Origin: Candidatus Hydrogenedentota bacterium
GTDB lineage: Bacteria; Hydrogenedentota; Hydrogenedentia; Hydrogenedentales; SLHB01
Length of the DNA stretch: 5,025 nt
Assembly (NCBI GenBank): GCA_016934125.1
Contig: JAFGTL010000324.1
Location: forward strand, 1 to 5,025
Reading direction: 5' to 3'
Shown here: in pieces, positions 1-5,025 of the stretch
Layout of the letters: each line of letters starts with the position of its first letter
Numbering within the stretch: position 1 is the first letter of the stretch
The notes under the pieces: model-generated
Databases searched by the model: none
Seen by the model: the letters and a program-made list of their open reading frames with translations, nothing else
What the model was told of the DNA's origin: nothing
Made by a program: the position numbers and the translations under genes

Positions 1-162
1 GAGATCCTCTACAACGAGTACAACTTCGCGGCGGCCTTCGCCGTGGCGTCGCTGTTGGCCGCGGTCAGCCTCGTCACGTTGGCGCTGAAGAAGGCCGCCG
101 AGTGGAAGACGCGCAAACAGGCTGAAGAGCACGAGCAATATCTGGCCGGGAAAGGGTGGTAA
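1..162 (+). CDS. cysW: Sulfate/thiosulfate ABC transporter permease CysW, C-terminal end (partial)
   Basis: The first 53 codons, open from the left edge and ending in TAA, encode the C-terminus of an inner-membrane permease. It begins EILYNEYNFAAAFAVASLLA, which I recognise as the conserved last periplasmic turn and final transmembrane helix of CysW. The helix spans about residues 9-29 of the visible part and is followed by a charged cytoplasmic tail (KKAAEWKTRKQAEE...GKGW). CysW pairs with CysT to form the channel of the sulfate/thiosulfate importer, and CysA drives it with ATP. The cysA gene starts 6 bases downstream, which fits one operon. The 5' part of the gene lies outside the window. 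A molybdate-type permease is less likely because the EILYNEYNF segment and the CysA neighbour both match the sulfate system. Confidence 0.9.
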   Translation, partial: EILYNEYNFAAAFAVASLLAAVSLVTLALKKAAEWKTRKQAEEHEQYLAGKGW

Positions 163-168
163 GGCGAC

Positions 169-1245
169 GTGAGCATCCAGGTTCGGAACGTCACGAAACG
201 GTTTGGCCGGTTTACGGCCCTGCACGGCATCGATCTGGATGTGCACTCGGGCGAACTCCTCGCCCTGCTCGGCCCGTCCGGCTCGGGCAAGACCACCCTG
301 CTGCGGATCATCTCCGGGCTGGACGCGCCCGATACGGGCTCCGTCATCCTCCACGGGGAGGACGCGACGCGCAAGAACCCCCGGGAGCGACGCGTCGGGT
401 TCGTGTTTCAGCACTACGCCCTGTTCCGTCACATGACGGTGTTCAACAACGTCGGGTTCGGCCTTCGGGTTCTGCCGCGCCGCCGGCGCCCGTCCAAGGC
501 AGAGATCCGCGATCGCGTGTTCGCGTTGCTCAAGCTTGTCCAGCTCGAGAACCTGGCCGATCGCTATCCGGCCCAGCTTTCCGGCGGCCAACGGCAGCGG
601 GTGGCCCTGGCGCGCGCCCTGGCGGTGGAGCCGAAGGTACTGCTTCTCGACGAGCCCTTCGGCGCGCTGGATGCCAAGGTGCGCAAAGAACTGCGGCGGT
701 GGCTGCGCCGGCTGCACGACGAGATCCACGTCACCAGCGTATTCGTGACGCACGATCAGGAAGAGGCCCTCGAGGTGGCCGATCGTGTCGTGATCACGAA
801 CGAAGGCCGCATCGAGCAGGTGGGCACGCCCGATGAAGTCTACCAACACCCCGCGAATCCCTTCGTATATCACTTCCTCGGCGACGTAAACCTGTTCCAC
901 GCACGCATCGATGGCGGGGCCGCCCATATCACCGGCCATCCCGCCGCGGTGCACGACGGCCAGTCCGGCGCCGATCCGGACACCACCGAGGCCTTTGTGC
1001 GCCCCCACCTGCTCGAACTGTCCATCGAGCCGAACGGCACCAACAGTTTTGAGGCGACAGTGGCCCACGTCAACCCCGCCGGGCCCTTCGTCAAGGTCGA
1101 GTTGATCAGCAAATGGGGTGTTCCCCTTCAGGCCAATGTATCTCAGGAGTGTTACCGGGCCCTGCAACTGCGCAGAGACCTGCGCGTGTTCGTGGTGCCC
1201 AAAGAGATCCGTACCTTCGCAGACACCAAACGTGCCGAGCCGTAG
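169..1245 (+). CDS. cysA: Sulfate/thiosulfate ABC transporter ATP-binding protein CysA
   Basis: This is the cytoplasmic ATPase of the sulfate/thiosulfate importer; it hydrolyses ATP to power transport through CysT/CysW. All ABC motifs are intact in 358 residues: Walker A GPSGSGKT (35-42), Q-loop Gln81, signature LSGGQ (137-141), Walker B VLLLDEP (157-163), D-loop GALD (165-168) and switch His195 in VTHDQEEA. The stretches DRYPAQLSGGQRQRVALARA and VRKELRRWLRRLH are typical of CysA rather than of generic sugar or amine ATPases. The tail from about residue 240 (GDVNLFHARI..., then FVRPHLLEL) is the CysA-type regulatory domain. Length is close to the roughly 360 residues of enterobacterial CysA. 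The GTG start is chosen because it gives the normal MSIQVRNVTKRFG N-terminus. It sits 6 bases after the cysW stop, with an AAGG at 161-164 as a weak ribosome binding site, so translational coupling to cysW is likely. Confidence 0.96.
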   Translation: MSIQVRNVTKRFGRFTALHGIDLDVHSGELLALLGPSGSGKTTLLRIISGLDAPDTGSVILHGEDATRKNPRERRVGFVFQHYALFRHMTVFNNVGFGLRVLPRRRRPSKAEIRDRVFALLKLVQLENLADRYPAQLSGGQRQRVALARALAVEPKVLLLDEPFGALDAKVRKELRRWLRRLHDEIHVTSVFVTHDQEEALEVADRVVITNEGRIEQVGTPDEVYQHPANPFVYHFLGDVNLFHARIDGGAAHITGHPAAVHDGQSGADPDTTEAFVRPHLLELSIEPNGTNSFEATVAHVNPAGPFVKVELISKWGVPLQANVSQECYRALQLRRDLRVFVVPKEIRTFADTKRAEP

Positions 1246-1270
1246 TCAGGCCGGCATGGAGTGACGGGGC

Positions 1271-1324
1271 GGCGTTCCCGCCTGCGCGGCGCAGCGTCGC
1301 GTAGGCCGCGCAGGCGAGAACGCC
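1271..1324. repeat. Intergenic near-perfect palindrome (20-bp stem, 14-base loop)
   Basis: Arms 1271-1290 and 1305-1324 are inverted copies matching at 19 of 20 positions; the only mismatch is C1278 against A1317. The loop is 1291-1304. The left arm reads GGCGTTCCCGCCTGCGCGGC. It starts 25 bases after the cysA stop and would form a very stable hairpin on either strand. No T-tract follows the right arm, so it is not a textbook intrinsic terminator. It could still end or stabilise the cysTWA transcript, or be one copy of a dispersed REP-like intergenic element. The inverted repeat itself is directly visible; its role is inferred. Confidence 0.8.
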
Positions 1325-1381
1325 TGGCGGAGCGGGTGTGCGTCCGGCGCACCCTCCCCGATCGCGCGGCCATGCACAAAC

Positions 1382-1424
1382 CTGGACAGGAGAGATCTGT
1401 CTGTCCGGAGAGCGCAGGCCGGAC
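1382..1424 (+). promoter_or_regulatory. Possible leader hairpins upstream of the porin gene
   Basis: Segment 1382-1389 can pair with 1401-1408 (CTGGACAG with CTGTCCGG, 8 pairs including one G-T wobble). Segment 1403-1408 (GTCCGG) can instead pair with CCGGAC at 1419-1424 or with a second CCGGAC at 1438-1443, just before the ribosome binding site. These pairings exclude one another, as in an attenuator-type leader. The stems are short, and such matches arise by chance in GC-rich DNA, so support is weak. I see no convincing -35/-10 or sigma-54 promoter between 1246 and 1462. Apart from this and the palindrome at 1271-1324, the spacer holds nothing I can identify. Confidence 0.25.
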
Positions 1425-1444
1425 GACTCGAAGACGGCCGGACT

Positions 1445-1450
1445 AGGAGG
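1445..1450 (+). promoter_or_regulatory. Ribosome binding site of the porin gene
   Basis: AGGAGG is a perfect Shine-Dalgarno core. It touches the ATG at 1451 with no spacer and lies 12 bases before the in-frame ATG at 1463. Spacing therefore favours the second ATG as the true start and shortens the protein by four residues. Confidence 0.65.
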
Positions 1451-1462
1451 ATGGTTATCGCG

Positions 1463-2935
1463 ATGGGAAGACATGGACTCGTGACTGCACGGCGCCTGTG
1501 CCGTGCCGGGCTGGTGGCAGCCCTGGGATGGGCGTGCGTCGTCTCGGCCCAGGACCCCGCCCCTTCGCGCGAAGAGGCGTTGCTGAATCGCGTGGAGCAA
1601 CTGGAGGCGCGGATCGCCGAACTCGAGCAGCGGCTCGCGCAGCAGGCGCCCGAGGCGCCCCCGGCGGCCGAACTCGAACAGCGGATCGAGAAGGTCGAGC
1701 AAGCCCTCGAGGCCGAGGCCGACAAGCCGGCCTCGGACTTCCGTACGTACTGGAAGGACGGGCTTCGGTTCGAGACGGAGGACGGCCGGTTCAAACTGCG
1801 GATCGGCGGACGCCTCCAGTGCGACTGGGCCTTCTATCACCAGGATCGGGATCTCAAGCATGCCGTCGGCGACGAGCAGGACGGGGCCGAGTTCCGCCTG
1901 GCGCGCATCCGGCTCGAGGGCACGCTCTACGGTGATGTCGTGTTCCGCAGCGAATATGACTTCGCGGGCAACGACGGGGACGCCAAGTTCAAGGACGTAT
2001 ACCTTGGGCTCCAGCATCTCCCCTGGGTGGGCAACGTGAAAGTCGGCCACATCCGGGAACCCTTCGGCCTGGAGCGGTGCACGGGCGTCAGCGAGCACAC
2101 CTTCATGGAACTGGCGCTGCCGTGCGTGTTCGCTCCGAACCGGAACCTGGGGGTGCTGCTCCACAACGACGTGCTCGACAGCCGGGCCACCTGGGCCATC
2201 GGCGCGTTCAAGGAGGTGGACGATTTCCCCTCGGACGACGACTCCGACGAGGATCAGGGATACGCCGTGACGGCCCGGATCACGGGGCTGCCGTGGTATC
2301 GGGACGAGGGCAGGCGGCTGCTCCATCTCGGCGTCGCGTACAGCCACCGGAATCCGGACGGAGACGATCTCGGCGGCCCCATCGCCGGCTGGCAGACGCG
2401 GCCCGAGTCGCACCTGGCGAACCGATACGTCAACACGGACGCAGGGGCGATTGAGGGCTACCGGATCGTGGACACGCGCCTCGACGACATCGATCTGTTC
2501 GGCGCGGAGGCGGCGCTAATCTGGGGGCCCCTGTCGGTTCAGGGTGAGTACATGGCCGCCGCCGTGGACAGCGATTTCGCCGGCCACCTCGGGTTCGACG
2601 GCTACTACGTCCAGGCCGGGTATTTCCTGACGGGCGAGCATCGCCCGTACAAGAACGCCGCGGGCGTGTTCGGCCGGGTGCATCCCAAACGCAACTTCTC
2701 GCTCAAGGGCGAGCGCGGCTGGGGCGCATGGGAACTGGCGGCGCGGTATTCGGCGCTCGATCTCAATGACGGCGCCGTGCGCGGCGGCGAAGAGCAGAAC
2801 GTGACGATCGGGCTCAACTGGTATCTGAATCCATGCACGCGAATCATGTGGAACTATGTGCGCGCCGACGTCGACCACGACCTTTACGAGGGCAACGTGG
2901 ACATCTTCCAGACGCGGTTCCAGGTTGACTTCTAG
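1463..2935 (+). CDS. Outer-membrane porin of the OprO/OprP (phosphate-selective porin-like) type
   Basis: A predicted outer-membrane beta-barrel that lets small solutes, probably anions, diffuse into the periplasm. Residues are numbered from the ATG at 1463 (490 residues). In order: a signal peptide (1-29, basic start, hydrophobic core, likely cleavage VSA|Q); a coiled coil at 37-61 with L/V/I every 3-4 residues; a proline-rich break; a second coil at about 70-86; then the barrel. Family-like landmarks are YWKDGLRFETEDGRFKLRIGG (about 96-116), GHIREPFGLE (195-204) and NRNLGVLLHND, and the chain ends in Phe, as outer-membrane proteins do. A loop at 257-264 is strongly acidic, and Cys206/Cys221 could form a disulfide. 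The start is uncertain: AGGAGG (1445-1450) abuts an in-frame ATG at 1451, leaving no spacer, whereas the ATG at 1463 lies 12 bases away and is preferred. Position after cysA suggests a link to sulfate uptake, but the substrate cannot be read from the sequence. Confidence 0.85.
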   Translation: MGRHGLVTARRLCRAGLVAALGWACVVSAQDPAPSREEALLNRVEQLEARIAELEQRLAQQAPEAPPAAELEQRIEKVEQALEAEADKPASDFRTYWKDGLRFETEDGRFKLRIGGRLQCDWAFYHQDRDLKHAVGDEQDGAEFRLARIRLEGTLYGDVVFRSEYDFAGNDGDAKFKDVYLGLQHLPWVGNVKVGHIREPFGLERCTGVSEHTFMELALPCVFAPNRNLGVLLHNDVLDSRATWAIGAFKEVDDFPSDDDSDEDQGYAVTARITGLPWYRDEGRRLLHLGVAYSHRNPDGDDLGGPIAGWQTRPESHLANRYVNTDAGAIEGYRIVDTRLDDIDLFGAEAALIWGPLSVQGEYMAAAVDSDFAGHLGFDGYYVQAGYFLTGEHRPYKNAAGVFGRVHPKRNFSLKGERGWGAWELAARYSALDLNDGAVRGGEEQNVTIGLNWYLNPCTRIMWNYVRADVDHDLYEGNVDIFQTRFQVDF

Positions 2936-2971
2936 AACGGCGGGAACGCGCGACAACGGCAGCTTGACTGC

Positions 2972-2978
2972 AGGAGAG
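2972..2978 (+). promoter_or_regulatory. Ribosome binding site of the 64-residue small gene
   Basis: AGGAGAG sits 6 bases before the ATG at 2985, at ideal spacing. This is the main evidence that the short reading frame is translated, and it selects this ATG over a longer reading that overlaps the porin's 3' end. Confidence 0.7.
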
Positions 2979-2984
2979 ACTACC

Positions 2985-3179
2985 ATGAAGCACATTGAAA
3001 CCGTATCGCAACCGAGGCCGAATCCCACCCGGGCGGATAGCTTGCTCGTCAAGCAGCAGGAGATCGGCGTGCTCGGCGATCTCATCGCCCTGCTCGGCGA
3101 CGCCATGGGCTTGACGCAGATCTGCGCCCAAGTCATCTCATCGGTGAAGGATCTGTTTCCGTCTTCATCCGACGCCTAA
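2985..3179 (+). CDS. Small protein of unknown function (64 residues)
   Basis: I do not recognise this protein. It starts at an ATG with an AGGAGAG ribosome binding site 6 bases upstream and ends in TAA. Residues 1-24 are polar and proline-containing (MKHIETVSQPRPNPTRADSL...). Residues about 25-57 (EIGVLGDLIALLGDAMGLTQ and on to VKDLF) form a likely amphipathic helix or helical hairpin rich in Leu/Ile/Val/Ala. The tail PSSSDA is short and polar. There is a single Cys (47). No signal peptide or clear transmembrane helix is visible, because Asp39 and Gln45 interrupt the hydrophobic stretch. It lies 49 bases after the porin stop on the same strand and may share its transcript; it ends 12 bases from the convergent gene. 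A spurious reading frame is possible, but the ribosome binding site and sensible composition argue for a real gene. Confidence 0.65.
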   Translation: MKHIETVSQPRPNPTRADSLLVKQQEIGVLGDLIALLGDAMGLTQICAQVISSVKDLFPSSSDA

Positions 3180-3191
3180 GGGCGGCACACG

Positions 3192-4250
3192 CTACTCCCC
3201 GGTGCCCGCTTCGGGCACTCGATGCGACAGAAGCCAGCGAGGGCGCTTGACGAACGGGCCGTTTTCGAAAGTCTGTTCGATAGCGCCCTCTTTTTCGAGA
3301 TGATTGAAGCAGCTCCGCATGCATCCGCGCGAACCGCCCACGCCGTAGCTGCCGTCGCCGCCCCATTCCTTGATGCGTGCGTGCCCTTCGATGATGTAGC
3401 CCGAAGGATCCTCTTCCGTCACGCGCCATTTGCCCTGGGAGAAGGGCCAGCACAGCTTGTAGGCCATGTCCTCGGAGATCCGCTGGTTGCGCACGTCGAA
3501 CTCATAGCCCGGAAAGGTCTTGTGGATGAAGGGCGATACCCGCGGATCGCCGCCGTGGTAACTCAGCGTGCAGCGGCCCATGTCCACATCGCCCCACTCG
3601 TAGATCTTGTCCTCGATCTGGATCCGGACGACACGGCCTTCGTTGCGGTGCGGCACGGCGTCGCAGGGGCAGCCCTGGACGCACGACATGCACCGATCGC
3701 AAAGGGTGCCGGGCTCGAGCAGTGCGTCCGGTTCGAGCGGGGCCTCGGTGATGATGGCCGAAAGCCGGACGCGGGGACCGAACTTCTTGGTGAGGAACAC
3801 CTTGGCCCAGCCGATCTCGCCGACGCCCGCGGCGATGCCCGCGATCCGGATGGCGAGATGAACGTCGGGCGCCACAGTGCCCGGCCGGATCGGGGGCACG
3901 GGCGGCTGGGCCTCGGGCACGCCGGGGTAGTAGGGCACGGCCTCCCAGCCGAAATCCTCGATGAAGCACGCCGTCTCGTATACCCCGCGGGGAATGAAGA
4001 AACTGTTCAGAAGCCCGTGGTAGCCGAAGTAGGTGTAGTTGGGCCAGTAGGTGCCTTCCTCGATGCCGCGCCAATTGCCGCGGAGGATGCGGCGCGCGAC
4101 CACGATCACGGATCTGGCTTCGGGCAGGATGGCGGCCGGATGCATCCGGGGGGGCGCATGCTCGAAGCGTTCGATATTGGCCACGCCCACAAGATCGAGC
4201 CCTTGGGCCTTGGCGAAGTCCTTGACGGCTTGCGCGGTGAGCGTACGCAT
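3192..4250 (-). CDS. QueG/reductive dehalogenase-like 4Fe-4S protein (downstream paralogue, complete)
   Basis: A 352-residue cytoplasmic iron-sulfur protein with the layout of epoxyqueuosine reductase (QueG) and related cobalamin-dependent reductases; the actual reaction is unknown. The N-terminal half (MRTLTAQAVKDFAKAQGLDL..., LPEARSVIVVARRI at 42-55, AAGVGEIGWAKVFLTKKFGP at 140-159) matches the QueG-type substrate/cobalamin region. A cluster motif C184-x2-C187-x2-C190-x3-C194 follows. Cys227 (CTLSY) resembles the CISY of QueG, and C310-x3-C314 resembles the end of QueG's second motif, but the first Cys of that motif is replaced by Ser307. About 80 residues, including Cys267, lie between Cys227 and Cys310. 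The start is the ATG 3 bases after the upstream paralogue's stop, with GAGGAGG at 4259-4265 placed 8 bases before it, so the pair is translationally coupled. A role in queuosine synthesis is possible but not favoured. Confidence 0.8.
   Translation of the reverse strand: MRTLTAQAVKDFAKAQGLDLVGVANIERFEHAPPRMHPAAILPEARSVIVVARRILRGNWRGIEEGTYWPNYTYFGYHGLLNSFFIPRGVYETACFIEDFGWEAVPYYPGVPEAQPPVPPIRPGTVAPDVHLAIRIAGIAAGVGEIGWAKVFLTKKFGPRVRLSAIITEAPLEPDALLEPGTLCDRCMSCVQGCPCDAVPHRNEGRVVRIQIEDKIYEWGDVDMGRCTLSYHGGDPRVSPFIHKTFPGYEFDVRNQRISEDMAYKLCWPFSQGKWRVTEEDPSGYIIEGHARIKEWGGDGSYGVGGSRGCMRSCFNHLEKEGAIEQTFENGPFVKRPRWLLSHRVPEAGTGE
3202..3218. terminator. Possible hairpin terminator between convergent genes
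   Basis: GTGCCCG (3202-3208) and CGGGCAC (3212-3218) form a perfect 7-bp stem with a 3-base loop. It begins 22 bases after the small plus-strand gene's stop. It lies inside the last codons of the convergent minus-strand gene, so it could end plus-strand transcription only. No T-run follows, and the coding role of the same bases may explain the match, so this is a weak call. Confidence 0.25.
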
Positions 4251-4253
4251 GGG

Positions 4254-5025
4254 CTAGGCCTCCTCAACCAGGGACGTGGCGCCCTGCCCGTCGATCTGCC
4301 AGGCCGGCCGGCGGCGGAAGGGGGTCCGGAACCGGTTGGACACAAGCTCCTCCTCTTCCAGGTGGTGTACGCACGCCCGCGTGCAGGCCGCCGCCAGCCG
4401 ATCGGGCCGCCCGGAGGGATGGAAGGGGTTGCCGCTCGCCCCGTTCCGGCAGGAGGCGCACCGGCCGTAATCGATGGCCGCCACGGGCATTCGGAGGCCA
4501 CAGATCTCGAGTTCCGTTTCCTGCCCGGCGTCGATGGCGTGCAACGGGCACGCCGCTACGCAGCGCTTGCAGTAGTCGCACACCTTTTCGTCGCACAGCG
4601 GATCGGCGGCGAGTTCGGCGTCGGTCAGGATAATCTGAATGCGCTGGCGGGGGCCGAACTGGGGCGTCATGAGTTCGCCGTTGTATCCGATGATGCCGAG
4701 CCCTGCGCGCACGGCCGCCTCGTTGAAGTCGATCATGACGTTGGGCGCGGGCGCATCGTCGCGAACCGCGACGCCCATGGCGGGCGCCTGGACGGGCAGG
4801 TTCGGGAGCGGCACCGCCTCCCACCGGTGGTCTTCGAGGAAGGTGGCCGTGGATACCGTCGTGAGGGCCAGAAACCGATCCGGCACCCAGTTCACCGCAT
4901 ACTGCTGATACAGCGTCATCTGGGTGCCTTCCTCGGTGCCACGGAGGCATCCCCGGGCGATCCGCTTGCCGATGACGACGACGGAGCGTGTCTCGGGGAA
5001 GATCGAGCGCGGGTGGTGCTCGGGC
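4254..5025 (-). CDS. QueG/reductive dehalogenase-like 4Fe-4S protein (upstream paralogue, N-terminus off the window)
   Basis: The frame is open to the right edge and 256 residues are visible. An in-frame ATG at 4919 is not the start: the 35 codons before it (PEHHPRSIFPETRSVVVIGK..., then RGTEEGTQ) align with residues 34-68 of the neighbouring paralogue, so about 33 residues lie beyond the window. The visible part holds the QueG-like core (AGLGIIGYNGELMTPQFGP at 107-125), then C149-x2-C152-x2-C155-x3-C159-P, a further Cys144, the pair C189-x2-C192, and C214-x3-C218 followed by HHLEEEE. The last segment mirrors CMRSCFNHLEKE of the downstream paralogue. It is 58 residues shorter than its partner between the matching cysteines (189 to 214 here, 227 to 310 there). 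It is probably a cytoplasmic redox protein. The tandem pair could form a heterodimer or act on related substrates, but function is not assigned. Confidence 0.8.
   Translation of the reverse strand, partial: PEHHPRSIFPETRSVVVIGKRIARGCLRGTEEGTQMTLYQQYAVNWVPDRFLALTTVSTATFLEDHRWEAVPLPNLPVQAPAMGVAVRDDAPAPNVMIDFNEAAVRAGLGIIGYNGELMTPQFGPRQRIQIILTDAELAADPLCDEKVCDYCKRCVAACPLHAIDAGQETELEICGLRMPVAAIDYGRCASCRNGASGNPFHPSGRPDRLAAACTRACVHHLEEEELVSNRFRTPFRRRPAWQIDGQGATSLVEEA
4259..4265 (-). promoter_or_regulatory. Ribosome binding site of the downstream QueG-like gene
   Basis: Read on the minus strand this is GAGGAGG, 8 bases before the ATG at 4250. It lies inside the last codons of the upstream paralogue, which supports coupled translation and fixes the start of the downstream gene. 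Confidence 0.75.

Noticed and set aside
156..836. Plus-strand open frame of 226 codons overlapping cysA
   Set aside because: It is in a different frame from cysA, rich in Arg/Pro/Gly as typical of a GC shadow, and shows no domain.
1325..1341. Possible sigma-54 promoter starting TGGCGG
   Set aside because: The second element reads TGTGC rather than TTGC and the first lacks the AC of TGGCAC; the match is too poor.
1417..1443. Direct repeat GGCCGGAC (1417-1424 and 1436-1443) as an operator
   Set aside because: Eight bases of GC-rich sequence repeated 19 bases apart match no operator I know and can occur by chance; I mention them only as pairing partners in the possible leader hairpins.
1106..2413. 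Long minus-strand open frame (435 codons) across the cysA end, the spacer and half of the porin gene
   Set aside because: It is antisense to two well-supported genes, has no recognisable domain, and its composition mirrors the codon bias of the plus-strand genes. Long antisense frames are expected in GC-rich DNA.
2856..2984. Extension of the small gene upstream to an ATG at 2856
   Set aside because: It would overlap the porin's 3' end by 80 bases in another frame, has Thr/Arg/Ser-rich shadow composition and no ribosome binding site, whereas the ATG at 2985 has an excellent one.
4917..4919. ATG at 4919 as the start of the upstream QueG-like gene
   Set aside because: The codons upstream to the window edge stay open and align with the N-terminal half of the neighbouring paralogue, so the gene begins beyond the window.

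Overview
The window is GC-rich, densely coded bacterial DNA. A porin with a signal peptide and a C-terminal phenylalanine points to a Gram-negative (diderm) organism. The style of the porin (N-terminal coiled coil, then a phosphate-selective-porin-like barrel) and the tandem QueG-like iron-sulfur proteins remind me of Planctomycetes, Hydrogenedentes or Lentisphaerae genomes. That placement is an impression; there is no rRNA or marker gene here to test it.

Left part, plus strand: the tail of a sulfate ABC transporter permease (cysW) is followed after 6 bases by a complete ATPase gene (cysA). A spacer of about 215 bases then holds a strong near-perfect palindrome and some weaker, mutually exclusive hairpins. 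Next come an OprO/OprP-type porin and, 49 bases further on, a 64-residue unrecognised protein with a very good ribosome binding site. A plausible reading is an uptake locus: anions cross the outer membrane through the porin, and the CysTWA transporter imports sulfate or thiosulfate across the inner membrane at the cost of ATP. The porin's substrate is inferred from neighbourhood and family only.

Right part, minus strand: two tandem, tightly coupled paralogous genes encode iron-sulfur proteins of the epoxyqueuosine reductase (QueG)/reductive dehalogenase-like superfamily. The upstream one runs off the right edge and the downstream one is complete. They converge on the small plus-strand gene with only 12 bases between stop codons. 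Both keep a standard CxxCxxCxxxCP motif but have an altered second cluster motif, so they are probably not ordinary QueG.

I saw no tRNA, rRNA, CRISPR array, insertion sequence or phage gene. The most useful leads are the small gene, the 54-base palindrome and the unusual cluster ligands of the paired QueG-like proteins. I found no clear sign of a wholly new multi-gene system.
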